A stretch of DNA of 64,000 nt from Kitasatospora sp. MAA19. Lineage in GTDB: Bacteria > Actinomycetota > Actinomycetes > Streptomycetales > Streptomycetaceae. The DNA lies in assembly GCF_029894125.1 (NCBI RefSeq), contig NZ_JARXYZ010000009.1:215297-279296 (forward strand), given 5' to 3'. Made by a program: the position numbers and the translations under genes. Below, one piece after another: positions 1-7,122 of this stretch. The notes under the pieces were generated by a model. The model did no database searches, was not told where the DNA came from, and worked only from the letters and a program-made list of their open reading frames with translations. Position 1 is the stretch's first letter. Each line of letters begins with the position of its first letter.

Positions 1-115
1 CCGCCTCGCCGACGACCTCGATGTCCGGTTCGGCCTCCAGGAGGTCGCGGACGCCCCGGCGGACCACCTCGTGGTCGTCCAGCAGGAACACCCGTACGGG
101 CTGTGGCGTGTCCAT
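1..115 (-). CDS. NarL/LuxR-family response regulator, N-terminal fragment (runs off the window)
   Basis: Only the first 38 codons are inside the window. They begin [18 protein letters not shown], the classic start of a receiver domain with the paired aspartates of the acidic pocket; the phosphorylated aspartate and the DNA-binding domain lie outside. The [20 protein letters not shown] stretch that follows is typical of NarL-type regulators, including DosR/DevR and the Streptomyces OsdR. The neighbours on the same strand are CBS-BON proteins and an acyl-CoA synthetase fusion, as in dormancy or hypoxia regulons, so this is probably the local master regulator. That role is inferred from context. 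The first ATG at 115 is taken as the start. Confidence 0.85.
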   Translation of the reverse strand, partial: MDTPQPVRVFLLDDHEVVRRGVRDLLEAEPDIEVVGEA

Positions 116-222
116 GGCCTGCTCCCGGGGGTGTGCGGACGGTGACACCACCGATTCTGCGCCGCGGCGCTGACCCGCGCACCGGGGCTCGGCATCGGGC
201 GCCCGACCCCGGGCCGTCCCGA

Positions 223-624
223 TCAGGCCGGGGCGGTGAGCCGGAGCTCGACTCCGACCACGCCGGGCACGGAGCGCACCAGGCGTTCCAGGACGGGCGC
301 CGAGACGGCGTCGGGCAGGTCGCCGGACAGGGTGATCCGACCGTTCTCGGAGCGGACGTCGGTGTCCACCGCAGCGGCCGGGCCAAGGGTGGCGACCAGC
401 TCGAAGCGGACCCGGTCGGCCAGTTCGCGGTCGTCCTCCAGGTAGACCTTCAGCAGGTCGCCCCGGGTGACGACGCCGACCACCCGGCCGTCGCCGGTCA
501 GCACGGGGACCGCGCTGACCTGCCAGCGCTGCAGGGTGTCGGCGATCTCCCGGAAGTCCGCGTCGCGGCCGACGGCCACCACCGCACGGCTCATGACGTC
601 GGCGACAGTGCTCGGTGTGGTCAC
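223..624 (-). CDS. short CBS-BON domain protein (single CBS motif)
   Basis: A 133-residue protein. Residues 5-60 form one CBS-type unit ([22 protein letters not shown], then [17 protein letters not shown]) and residues 65-130 a BON domain ending in [12 protein letters not shown]. Related streptomycete proteins normally carry two CBS motifs (a Bateman module) before the BON domain and are about 210-230 residues long. Here the sequence passes straight from the first half of CBS1 into what looks like the tail of CBS2, so an in-frame internal deletion is likely. CBS pairs bind adenosyl ligands and BON domains bind membranes or ligands; whether half a module still folds is unknown. It lies between the response regulator and a broken paralogue. 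Confidence 0.8.
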   Translation of the reverse strand: MTTPSTVADVMSRAVVAVGRDADFREIADTLQRWQVSAVPVLTGDGRVVGVVTRGDLLKVYLEDDRELADRVRFELVATLGPAAAVDTDVRSENGRITLSGDLPDAVSAPVLERLVRSVPGVVGVELRLTAPA

Positions 625-633
625 GATGACCTC

Positions 634-977
634 CTACGACGTCGCGCGGTAGGCGCGGGGGTGTTCGACCCGAGGGCTGGTGTCGTCCTCGGTCCAGTCG
701 AGGCTGGCGTGGACGGCGACCACGCCGTCCACGGCGCGGCAGAGCTGGCGACTACTCCGGTGACCGTGCCGTCCGCCGTCACCACGGGCACGATGCCGCG
801 CCGGGAGGCGCCCAGCACGGCGGCGACGGTGGCGAAGTCGGTGCCGGGGGTGACCGCGATTCCGGGGCGGCTCATGCAGTCGCCGACCCGGGTACGACCG
901 GGCGGGCGCGCGGAGTCGGAGGCCGGGAAGGTGTCGGCCGGTACTCCGTCGAGGATGCTGTGCTTCACGATCGTCAC
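634..977 (-). pseudogene. CBS-BON protein, deleted and frameshifted remnant
   Basis: The ATG at 977 opens an in-frame CBS start (VGDCMSRPGIAVTPGTDF, then [18 protein letters not shown]). After about codon 77 that frame turns into low-quality sequence. In the next frame the DNA from about 735 to 634 reads [18 protein letters not shown] and ends in a stop at 634-636, which is the characteristic C-terminus of a CBS-BON protein. So a CBS2 plus most of the BON domain has been lost and the two ends are joined out of frame. It overlaps the stop of the upstream synthetase by 4 nt, which shows that the genes were once translationally coupled. Confidence 0.7.
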
Positions 978-3709
978 GTCCTCTCGGCGAGAGCCGGGCG
1001 CCGCAGCCTTCGCAGGTAGGGGTCGAAGGACGGCCGGGGTTCGAGGCGGACCCGGGCGTCCACGCAGACCGCGCCGTCGGGGCGGGCGATGACGGGGTTG
1101 AGGTCGGCCTCGGCGAGTTCCGGGAAGTCGTCGGCGAGCCGGGACAGCCTGGAGAGCACCGACCGTACCGCGGCGAGGTCCACGGGAGGCGCTCCGCCGT
1201 TCCCCAACAGCAGTGGTGCGCTGCGGAGTTCGGCGACCATGGCGGCCAGGTCGCGGTCACTCAGCGGGGCGAGCCGGGCCACCCGGTCGGCCAGGACGTC
1301 GGCGGCGGTTCCGCCCAGCCCGAGGACGACGAGCGGGCCGAAGACCTGGTCCTGGACCACACCGACGAGCAGTTCCACCCCGGGTGGGGCCATCGGCTGG
1401 ACCACCGCTCCGGCCAGCTCGGGGTCGAACCTCCTCGTGAACTCCCGGTAGGCGGCGCGGACTTCGGCATCGGTGGCCAGGCCGGTACGGACCGCGCCCG
1501 CCGCGCTCTTGTGCACCTGCCCGGGCCAGTAGGCCTTCAGGGCCACCTTCCCCTCGTGCCCGAGCCGACCCAGGCCGTTCGCGGCGACGGACGTCGCACG
1601 CTCGTCGCGGGCCCACACCGTGGTGACCAACGGCAGCCCGTAGGCCTCCAGCAGGTCGGTGGTGGTCAGCGGGTCGAGCCAGCCGCCCTCGGGGTGGGCG
1701 GTGAGGTAGCCGTCCACCAGGCTGCGGGCGGTGCGCCGGTCGCAGTCCGGACCATCGGCGGGCAGGGCGGCGGGCTCGGGCGGCGGTTCGGCGAGCCAGC
1801 GGGCGCGGTCCCGGGCGTGGGCGAGGGCGCGGGCGGCGGCGACGGTGTCGGAGTAGGCCGGGAGACTGCCGCCGTCGGCGCAGGTCCGGTAGCGCACGGG
1901 CACCTGCTGGTCGAGCAGCACGGCGGCGATCGGGACGCGGCGCCGGGCCGGGCCCTCCAGCAGGGCATGCACCGGACCGTGGACCGGGGTGTCGCACAGC
2001 GCCGTGGGCGCGAGGCAGACGAGGATGGCGTCGATGGCCTCCTCGCGGTCCAACGCGTGCAGGAAGAGCGCGAGTTCGGCCGGCCGGATCGCCGCCGTGG
2101 TGTCCACCGGGTTGCGGACGGAAGCACCCGGAGGAAGCAATTCCCCGAGTTCCACGGGGAGTTCCGGCAGCACCAGTCCGGCCTCGGCGCAGGCGTCGGC
2201 GGCCAGGATGCCGATGCCGCCGGCGTTGGACACCACGGCGACCGCGCCGCGCGGAGCGGGCAGCGGCTGGGCGTGCAACAGCGCTGCGGCCTCGACGAGT
2301 TCCTCGATGCTCCGGGTGGCGGTGATGCCTGCCTGCCGGAACAGCGCCTCCCTGGTCACGGTGGGGGTGGCGGCGGCCGCGGTGTGCGAGGCGGCGCCCC
2401 GGCGGCCGGCGATCGAGCGCCCGGCGTCCACGGTCAGCACCGGGATCGTGCGGGTGACGCGCCGGGCGGTGCGGGCGAAGGCGCGCGGGCTGCCGAAGGA
2501 CTCCAGATGGAGCAGCGCGAGGTCGGTACGGCCGTCCGTCTCCCACCACTGGAGCAGGTCGTTGCCGCTGACGTCGTACTTGTCGCCGAGCGAGACGAAG
2601 CTCGACACCCCGATGCCCAGCCAGGCCAGCCGTGACAGCAGCGCGATCCCCACACCGCCGCTCTGGACCGCGACCCCGGCGCTACCCGGCCGGGGGAAGG
2701 CACCGCCGAACTCGGCGTCCAACCGGACGGCGGGATCGGTCTGGGCCGTGCCCAGGCTGTTCGGCCCGACCAGGCGCATGCTGTGCCGGCGGCAGGCCCG
2801 CATCAGCCGGCGGGCCTCGTCCGCCCCGAGTCCGGAGGTGAGCACCACCAGCGCCCGGACCCCGGCGGCGCCGCACTCCTCCGCCACCCCGGGGACCGCA
2901 GCGACGGGCACGGCCAGTACGACCAGGTCGGGGACGGCTGGCAGCGCGCCGACGGACGGGTACGCGGGCTCGCCGTCGATCTCCCCGGCGTGCGGGTTCA
3001 CCGCCCAGGCTTCACCGGTGAAGCCGCCCTGCCGGATCTTCGCCAGGACCGTCCGCCCGACCGAGCCCTCCCGCCGGGACACCCCCACCACCGCGACCGA
3101 GGCCGGGCGCAGTAGCGCCCCCAGGCTCGCGACATCGGCCCGGCGGCCGCGCTCGTCCACCGCCGAGCGGTAGCGCTCGTCCGTCTCGTCCAACGGCACC
3201 CGGACCCTGACCTCGCCCTGTGCGAAGCGGCGCTGGAGGGGCAGGCCGAGGTCGGCGAAGACCCGGTGGACGGCCCGGTTGCCGAACAGGGTGTCGGCCT
3301 CGAAGAAGCGGACGCCGGCGGCCCGGGCGGCGTGCACGAGGTGTTCGAGGAGGAGCGTGGCGACACCCCGGTGGTGCCAGCGATCGGCCACCGCGAGGGC
3401 CAGCTCCGCGGTGTCCGGCGGTTCGTCCAGCAGCTCGCAGTCGGCCTCGCCGACCAGTTCCTCCCCCACCCAGGCGCCGAGGGCGAGCAGGCCGGCCCGA
3501 GGCGCGCCGCACAGGCGGTCGGCGGCCTGCCCCGGCGCGTTGCGGCTGACCCCGAAGAACCGCATCCGGCGGCTCTCCTCGGACAACCCGTCGTTGTGCA
3601 GGTCCAGGACGGCCTGCCGGTCGTCCGGGCCGATCGGCCGGATCCCGACCGTCGTGCCGTCGGCCAGCAGGGCCTCGGCGGTGGTCTGCGGCGTGTGGAC
3701 GGTGGACAT
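974..3709 (-). CDS. GNAT acetyltransferase fused to ADP-forming acyl-CoA synthetase
   Basis: A 911-residue multidomain protein. Residues 20-175 are a GNAT acetyltransferase (GIRPIGPDD start, HHRGVATLLLEHLV acetyl-CoA loop). Residues 200-300 are a CoA-binding Rossmann fold (RPASVAVVGVSR). Residues 300-480 are the succinyl-CoA-ligase-like part with GPNSLG and the phospho-acceptor histidine in SHTA (about His442). Residues 690-905 are the ATP-grasp domain (VALKAYWPGQVHKSAAGAVRTG region). This layout matches the NDP-forming acetyl-CoA synthetase/Pat-like lysine acetylation enzymes found in dormancy regulons. The ATG at 3709 follows GAGGAG; a longer upstream frame exists but is not protein-like. 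An OsdR-like palindrome sits 65 bp upstream. Confidence 0.88.
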   Translation of the reverse strand: MSTVHTPQTTAEALLADGTTVGIRPIGPDDRQAVLDLHNDGLSEESRRMRFFGVSRNAPGQAADRLCGAPRAGLLALGAWVGEELVGEADCELLDEPPDTAELALAVADRWHHRGVATLLLEHLVHAARAAGVRFFEADTLFGNRAVHRVFADLGLPLQRRFAQGEVRVRVPLDETDERYRSAVDERGRRADVASLGALLRPASVAVVGVSRREGSVGRTVLAKIRQGGFTGEAWAVNPHAGEIDGEPAYPSVGALPAVPDLVVLAVPVAAVPGVAEECGAAGVRALVVLTSGLGADEARRLMRACRRHSMRLVGPNSLGTAQTDPAVRLDAEFGGAFPRPGSAGVAVQSGGVGIALLSRLAWLGIGVSSFVSLGDKYDVSGNDLLQWWETDGRTDLALLHLESFGSPRAFARTARRVTRTIPVLTVDAGRSIAGRRGAASHTAAAATPTVTREALFRQAGITATRSIEELVEAAALLHAQPLPAPRGAVAVVSNAGGIGILAADACAEAGLVLPELPVELGELLPPGASVRNPVDTTAAIRPAELALFLHALDREEAIDAILVCLAPTALCDTPVHGPVHALLEGPARRRVPIAAVLLDQQVPVRYRTCADGGSLPAYSDTVAAARALAHARDRARWLAEPPPEPAALPADGPDCDRRTARSLVDGYLTAHPEGGWLDPLTTTDLLEAYGLPLVTTVWARDERATSVAANGLGRLGHEGKVALKAYWPGQVHKSAAGAVRTGLATDAEVRAAYREFTRRFDPELAGAVVQPMAPPGVELLVGVVQDQVFGPLVVLGLGGTAADVLADRVARLAPLSDRDLAAMVAELRSAPLLLGNGGAPPVDLAAVRSVLSRLSRLADDFPELAEADLNPVIARPDGAVCVDARVRLEPRPSFDPYLRRLRRPALAERT

Positions 3710-3773
3710 GGCGCAACTCCTCGGCCGTCGCGTTCTACCCCTCCAGCCTCCTCCCCCGCCCGGGGCCCGAGGC

Positions 3774-3789
3774 AGGGCCGTCCGGCCCC
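3774..3789. promoter_or_regulatory. OsdR/DevR-like palindrome 1
   Basis: AGGGCCGTCCGGCCCC matches 13 of 16 bases of the motif AGGGCCGATCGGCCCT that I recall for the streptomycete oxygen/redox response regulator OsdR. It lies between the divergent synthetase (start 3709) and the DUF1918 gene (start 3876), so it could serve both. The role is inferred from the match and the neighbourhood. Confidence 0.5.
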
Positions 3790-3875
3790 TGCCCCGACCG
3801 GCCTTCGGTGGTCCCATGGAGGTACGGAAGACCGGGCACGGCCCGGCGCCCCCGCACCGCCCCAGGGAGGACGGC

Positions 3876-4121
3876 ATGAAAGCCGCCGTCGGAGACCGCA
3901 TCATCGTCCAGGGCACCCGACCGGGCGCGGCCCGGAGAGACGGCGAGATCGTCGGCCTGCACCACCCGGACGGCAGCCCGCCGTACGACGTGCACTGGTC
4001 GGACGACGACCGGGTGACCGAGTACTTCCCGGGCCCCGACGCCCGGATCCACCACTTCCAGCACGAGCACGGGAACGCGCCCGTGGCCGCACCGCCCCAC
4101 CCGCACCTCTTCACCGACTGA
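3876..4121 (+). CDS. DUF1918 domain protein
   Basis: An 81-residue protein starting MKAAVGDRIIVQG, with the DUF1918 hallmarks: a small beta-barrel pattern, RDGEIVGLHHPDGSPPYDV, VHWSDDDRVTEYFPG and DARIHHF. Family members are short and widespread in actinomycetes and often lie in DosR-type clusters; their biochemical role is unknown. The ATG at 3876 follows AGGGAGGACGGC. It is divergent from the synthetase gene. The stop overlaps the first bases of a pncB remnant, so the original downstream partner was probably nicotinate phosphoribosyltransferase. Confidence 0.85.
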   Translation: MKAAVGDRIIVQGTRPGAARRDGEIVGLHHPDGSPPYDVHWSDDDRVTEYFPGPDARIHHFQHEHGNAPVAAPPHPHLFTD

Positions 4122-4122
4122 C

Positions 4123-4206
4123 AGCGGCGGGCTGGACGAATACGGGATCGACCGGTTGGTGCGGTCGGGGGCACCGATCGACGTCCTCGCGGTGGGACCG
4201 CCGGGC
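4123..4206 (+). pseudogene. nicotinate phosphoribosyltransferase (pncB) remnant
   Basis: Read in the frame starting at 4123 the DNA gives SGGLDEYGIDRLVRSGAP followed by IDVLAVGPPG. This closely resembles the conserved C-terminal block SGDLDEYxIxxLxxxGAPIDxFGVG of nicotinate phosphoribosyltransferases. Nothing before or after it continues the family. A pncB paralogue (pncB2) is a known DosR-regulon gene in mycobacteria, so a copy here makes sense. The identification rests on about 28 codons and on memory of the family. Confidence 0.6.
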
Positions 4207-4215
4207 TCGGGGCCA

Positions 4216-4231
4216 TGGGCCGGTCGGCCCG
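4216..4231. promoter_or_regulatory. OsdR/DevR-like palindrome 2
   Basis: TGGGCCGGTCGGCCCG matches 13 of 16 bases of AGGGCCGATCGGCCCT. It lies 65-80 bp before the small ORF at 4296, and a TAGCGT hexamer (possible -10) lies between them. Confidence 0.45.
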
Positions 4232-4295
4232 CGTGGCGAGTGCCGGGCCTGCCTAGCGTGGAGCAGGGGCCGGTCGCCGTCCCCGAGGAGGAGCC

Positions 4296-4364
4296 ATGAC
4301 GTCCGCGAGTTCCGAAGACCTGCGCCGTTCCGTCGTTCTCGGCCCGGTCGCCATCGTCCCGTAG
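4296..4364 (+). CDS. possible 22-residue small ORF
   Basis: ATG at 4296 follows a strong GAGGAGGAG ribosome binding site and opens a 22-codon frame starting MTSASSEDLRRSVVLGP and ending at TAG. It has an OsdR-like site and a plausible -10 upstream. It could be a real micro-protein, a leader peptide for the flavodoxin gene 100 bp downstream, or the start of a gene whose body was deleted like its neighbours. I recognise no family. Confidence 0.35.
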   Translation: MTSASSEDLRRSVVLGPVAIVP

Positions 4365-4394
4365 GACTGATCCGGCCCACCCGGCGACCCGATC

Positions 4395-4410
4395 CGGGCC
4401 GAACGACCCG
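4395..4410. promoter_or_regulatory. OsdR/DevR-like palindrome 3
   Basis: CGGGCCGAACGACCCG matches 12 of 16 bases of AGGGCCGATCGGCCCT and lies 54 bp before the flavodoxin start at 4464, a suitable activator position. Confidence 0.4.
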
Positions 4411-4463
4411 CGCCCGGACGGTGTCCGCGGAGCGAACCTGAGGGGTGACGAAAGGTGCGGACC

Positions 4464-4997
4464 ATGCACACCGTGATCGTGTACGAGAGCATGTACGGCA
4501 ACACCCGCGAGATCGCCCAGGCGATCGCCGAGGGCGTCCACCAGGCCGACCCGGAGGCGGCCGTCGATTGCCTCCCGGTGGCCGAGGCCGGGCCCGACCA
4601 GACCCGGTCCGCGGACCTGCTGGTGGTGGGCGGCCCGACCCACCTGCACGGCATGTCCTCCGGGCTCAGCCGCCGGATGGCAGCCGCTGCCGAGGACCAC
4701 CGGGAGGGCCGCGAGGAAGCCGCCGCCGAGGCCCACCGGACCACCCGGGGGCCGGGCCTGCGGTCCTGGTTCCACGACCTGCCCGAGACCGAATCCGGCA
4801 CCTACGCCGCCGCGTTCGACACCCGCGTCGACACGCCCCGGGCGGGCGGCGCCGCCGAGGGCATCGCCCACCGGCTCTCCGGCCACCACTACGACGTGGT
4901 CGCCGAGCCCGAGGGCTTCCTCGTCGAGGGCGCCGACGGCCCGCTGCGCGCCGGCGAGCTCGACCGTGCCCGTGCCTGGGGCGCGGGCCTGGTCTGA
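4464..4997 (+). CDS. flavodoxin-like protein
   Basis: A 177-residue flavodoxin-fold protein. Residues 1-20 (MHTVIVYESMYGNTREIAQA) carry the FMN phosphate loop, with ESMYGNT as the SxxxxT-type motif. LLVVGGPTHLHGMS is the second flavin-contact loop (WGP/GPTH type). A charged insertion around residues 75-95 and the segment FHDLPETESGTYAAAFDTR follow, the latter common in actinomycete flavodoxins. It probably carries electrons or acts as a quinone-type reductase in the cytosol. ATG 4464 is preferred over GTG 4455 because AAAGG lies 8 nt upstream of it. Confidence 0.85.
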   Translation: MHTVIVYESMYGNTREIAQAIAEGVHQADPEAAVDCLPVAEAGPDQTRSADLLVVGGPTHLHGMSSGLSRRMAAAAEDHREGREEAAAEAHRTTRGPGLRSWFHDLPETESGTYAAAFDTRVDTPRAGGAAEGIAHRLSGHHYDVVAEPEGFLVEGADGPLRAGELDRARAWGAGLV

Positions 4998-5075
4998 CCA
5001 CGGCGGAACGACCACGCGGCACCGCACCGTCTGCGAGGTGACGGCCGCCCCGGTGCCCGTCCGCCTCGGCTCCTC

Positions 5076-5091
5076 GGAGCCGATCGGCCCC
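5076..5091. promoter_or_regulatory. OsdR/DevR-like palindrome 4
   Basis: GGAGCCGATCGGCCCC matches 13 of 16 bases of AGGGCCGATCGGCCCT, including the perfect GCCGATCGGC core. It lies 123 bp before the PhoU-like gene. Confidence 0.5.
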
Positions 5092-5213
5092 ACCGCCGCG
5101 CACCACCGCGGGGCCAGGCCGCGGCTGCCGTTGCCGTGAGCGTCCTGGCCGAGGCGGCCCCGCGACGACGGGGCGACACTGGTCGAGGGGGCTGGAGGAC
5201 GGGAGCGCACGGG

Positions 5214-5837
5214 ATGTCCGGCGGCGCAGACGGCGCGTACCGCGCCCTGATCGGCGAGTTGGCCGCTCTGGTACGGCTCGCGCACACCGCGCTGCGCGGC
5301 GCGACGGCCGTACTGACCGATCCGGCGGGCGGCGGCAACGGGATTCCGGCCGCGGAGAAGGCCCTGGCCGAGCTGCGGTCCCGGATCGAGGAGGACGCCG
5401 CCGGAGCGCTCGGGGGGCGGGCCGGGGTCGTCGTCGGGGTCCACGTCGGCTGCGAGGTGGAGGCCCTCGGGCAATTGGTGCAGCGGCTGCTGGAGGCGGC
5501 CTGGGCGCGCCAGGGGCGGGAGCTGTTCGGTGAGCGCCCGCTGGCCTCGCTGCACGGCATCGCCGACGCTGCGCTGGGCCTGGTCGCACGGGCGGCCGAC
5601 GCCCTGGAGTCCGGCGCGCCCAAGGGCGTGGCGGACGTGTTGAGCGAGCTGCACGAGGTCGGCCAACGGCAGCGGCTGCTGTACGAGCTGCTCCTCCGCG
5701 AAGCGGACGCGGACGCGGACGCGGACCCGGTCGACACCGCCGATCTCGTCCTGCTGTCCTGCTGCTACCAGCAGTGCGCCGAGCACGGGGCCTCGATCGC
5801 CCGCCACGCGGTGCTGTTCTCCCCTGCGGCGTCCTGA
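5214..5837 (+). CDS. PhoU-like helical protein
   Basis: A 207-residue, wholly helical, Ala/Leu/Glu-rich protein without membrane segments. Its C-terminal part (VDTADLVLLSCCYQQCAEHG, then ASIARHAVLF) resembles the closing helix of PhoU repeats, where an ERxxDHAxNIAR motif binds metal; here the E/D and R residues are only partly kept. PhoU proteins restrain phosphate uptake and signalling, but there are no pst genes nearby, and PhoU-like proteins also occur in dormancy clusters. ATG 5214 is chosen because GGAGG and GGGAG precede it; upstream GTG codons would add an Arg-rich, non-helical extension. The stop lies only 2 bp from the convergent dehydrogenase stop. Confidence 0.6.
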   Translation: MSGGADGAYRALIGELAALVRLAHTALRGATAVLTDPAGGGNGIPAAEKALAELRSRIEEDAAGALGGRAGVVVGVHVGCEVEALGQLVQRLLEAAWARQGRELFGERPLASLHGIADAALGLVARAADALESGAPKGVADVLSELHEVGQRQRLLYELLLREADADADADPVDTADLVLLSCCYQQCAEHGASIARHAVLFSPAAS

Positions 5838-5839
5838 AC

Positions 5840-6994
5840 CTACGGCAGGCCCGCCACGGCGGTCGCCTCCAGCAACAGCCGCCTGGTGGGTTCGTGCCGC
5901 ACCGTGCCCCGATCGGTCACCAGCATCGGCCCCAGAACGGGGTCGGCCGTGGGTGCTCCGCCCCGCAGCAGGCGGCCGAGCAGTGCGAGCACGTTGTGGG
6001 CGTACGCGCGCGACGCGGTCACGGGCACCTGGGCGGCGAGTTCCCCGGCACCGATCACGGTCACCCCGTCGCCGACCAGTGTCGTGGTGTCCGGGAGAAT
6101 GCCCTCGATGTTGCCGCCCTCCGGGCCGACCGCCAGGTCCACCAGCACCGAGCCGGGCCGCATCCCTGCCACCACCGCCCTGTGCAGCAGTACCGGAGGT
6201 ATCCGGTCGGGCAGTCCGAGGGTCGTCACCACGACGTCGTGGCATGCGGCGGCCCCGGCGAGCCCCGCCACCCACGCCGGGTGTTCCTGGTCGAGGGTCT
6301 CCCACAGCTCCCGGTCGTCCGCCACCGGGTGGAGGCCGGGAAGATCCAGCAGCCCTGTTCCCAGGGCGGTGACCGCCCCGCGCTCGCGGTGGCGCAGTTC
6401 GACCACGCTGACCTGCGCGCCCAGGCGGCGGGCGGTGTCGATCGCCTGCAGGCCCGGGTGGCCGGCACCGACCACCAGCACCCGGACCGGGTCGAACAGG
6501 CCGTCCGCCGCGCCCCAGGGCGGCAGGCAGCGGTCCAACCGAGTGGCGGCGAGCAGCACCGCCCGGTAACCGGCCACCCTGCTCTGGGAGGCCTCGGCGT
6601 CCAGCGGGTAGGCGGCGGGCAGGTCGGGTGCCAGGTCGAGTCCGATCGCCGTCACCCCGCGGTCGGCCCACTGCCGGACCAGGTACGGGATCCGGTGCGG
6701 GCGCAGCATCGCGGCCAGGACCTGTCCGGGGCGCAGCTCGCGTGCCGGGTCCACGGACGGCGGGTGGAGGCCGAGCAGCACGTCCGCGTGGTTCAGCAGT
6801 TCGGCGCGCCCCGCCACGGCGGCGCCCGCGGCGCGGTAGTCGGCGTCGTGGTGGCCGGCCGGGGCGCCGGCGCCGGGTTCGATCAGGACCGTCGCCCCGA
6901 GGCGTCCGACGGCCGGTACCAGCTCGGGCACGAGCGCCACCCGGCGCTCTCCCGGCACGGTCTCGCGGAGCACTCCCACCGTCGTGGTCGTCAT
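5840..6994 (-). CDS. alanine dehydrogenase / NAD(P) transhydrogenase alpha-subunit family protein
   Basis: A 384-residue protein of the AlaDH/PNT family. The N-terminal domain has [18 protein letters not shown], the standard opening of this family with its substrate-binding Arg and Lys region. A Rossmann domain follows with [20 protein letters not shown] (GxGxxG-like, here GAGHPG) and [18 protein letters not shown], typical of PntA. No pntB or membrane-domain gene is adjacent, so it may act alone as a dehydrogenase or be a separated PntAA subunit. ATG at 6994 follows GGAGG. It is divergent from the oxoprolinase gene, with only 128 bp between the starts, so the two may share control. Confidence 0.8.
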   Translation of the reverse strand: MTTTTVGVLRETVPGERRVALVPELVPAVGRLGATVLIEPGAGAPAGHHDADYRAAGAAVAGRAELLNHADVLLGLHPPSVDPARELRPGQVLAAMLRPHRIPYLVRQWADRGVTAIGLDLAPDLPAAYPLDAEASQSRVAGYRAVLLAATRLDRCLPPWGAADGLFDPVRVLVVGAGHPGLQAIDTARRLGAQVSVVELRHRERGAVTALGTGLLDLPGLHPVADDRELWETLDQEHPAWVAGLAGAAACHDVVVTTLGLPDRIPPVLLHRAVVAGMRPGSVLVDLAVGPEGGNIEGILPDTTTLVGDGVTVIGAGELAAQVPVTASRAYAHNVLALLGRLLRGGAPTADPVLGPMLVTDRGTVRHEPTRRLLLEATAVAGLP

Positions 6995-7122
6995 CGCTGC
7001 CTCCGAAGTCGGCCCGAACGACCAGTATGTCCCGTTTGCCCGCCGACTTCGCCCGGTCGGATACTCGTGCGCGGGGCCACTCACGCGCGGGGCGCCGCAC
7101 GGCACGGCGGAGGGAGCCGGTC

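Noticed and set aside
103..1092. Long plus-strand open frame opposite the CBS genes
   Set aside because: It is antisense to three protein-like frames, has no ribosome site, and its translation is Gly/Arg/Asp-rich without any family pattern; open antisense frames are normal at this GC content.
3626..3642. Match to the OsdR-like palindrome inside the synthetase gene
   Set aside because: It encodes the conserved RPIGPDD of the GNAT domain and is downstream of the start codon, so codon use explains it.
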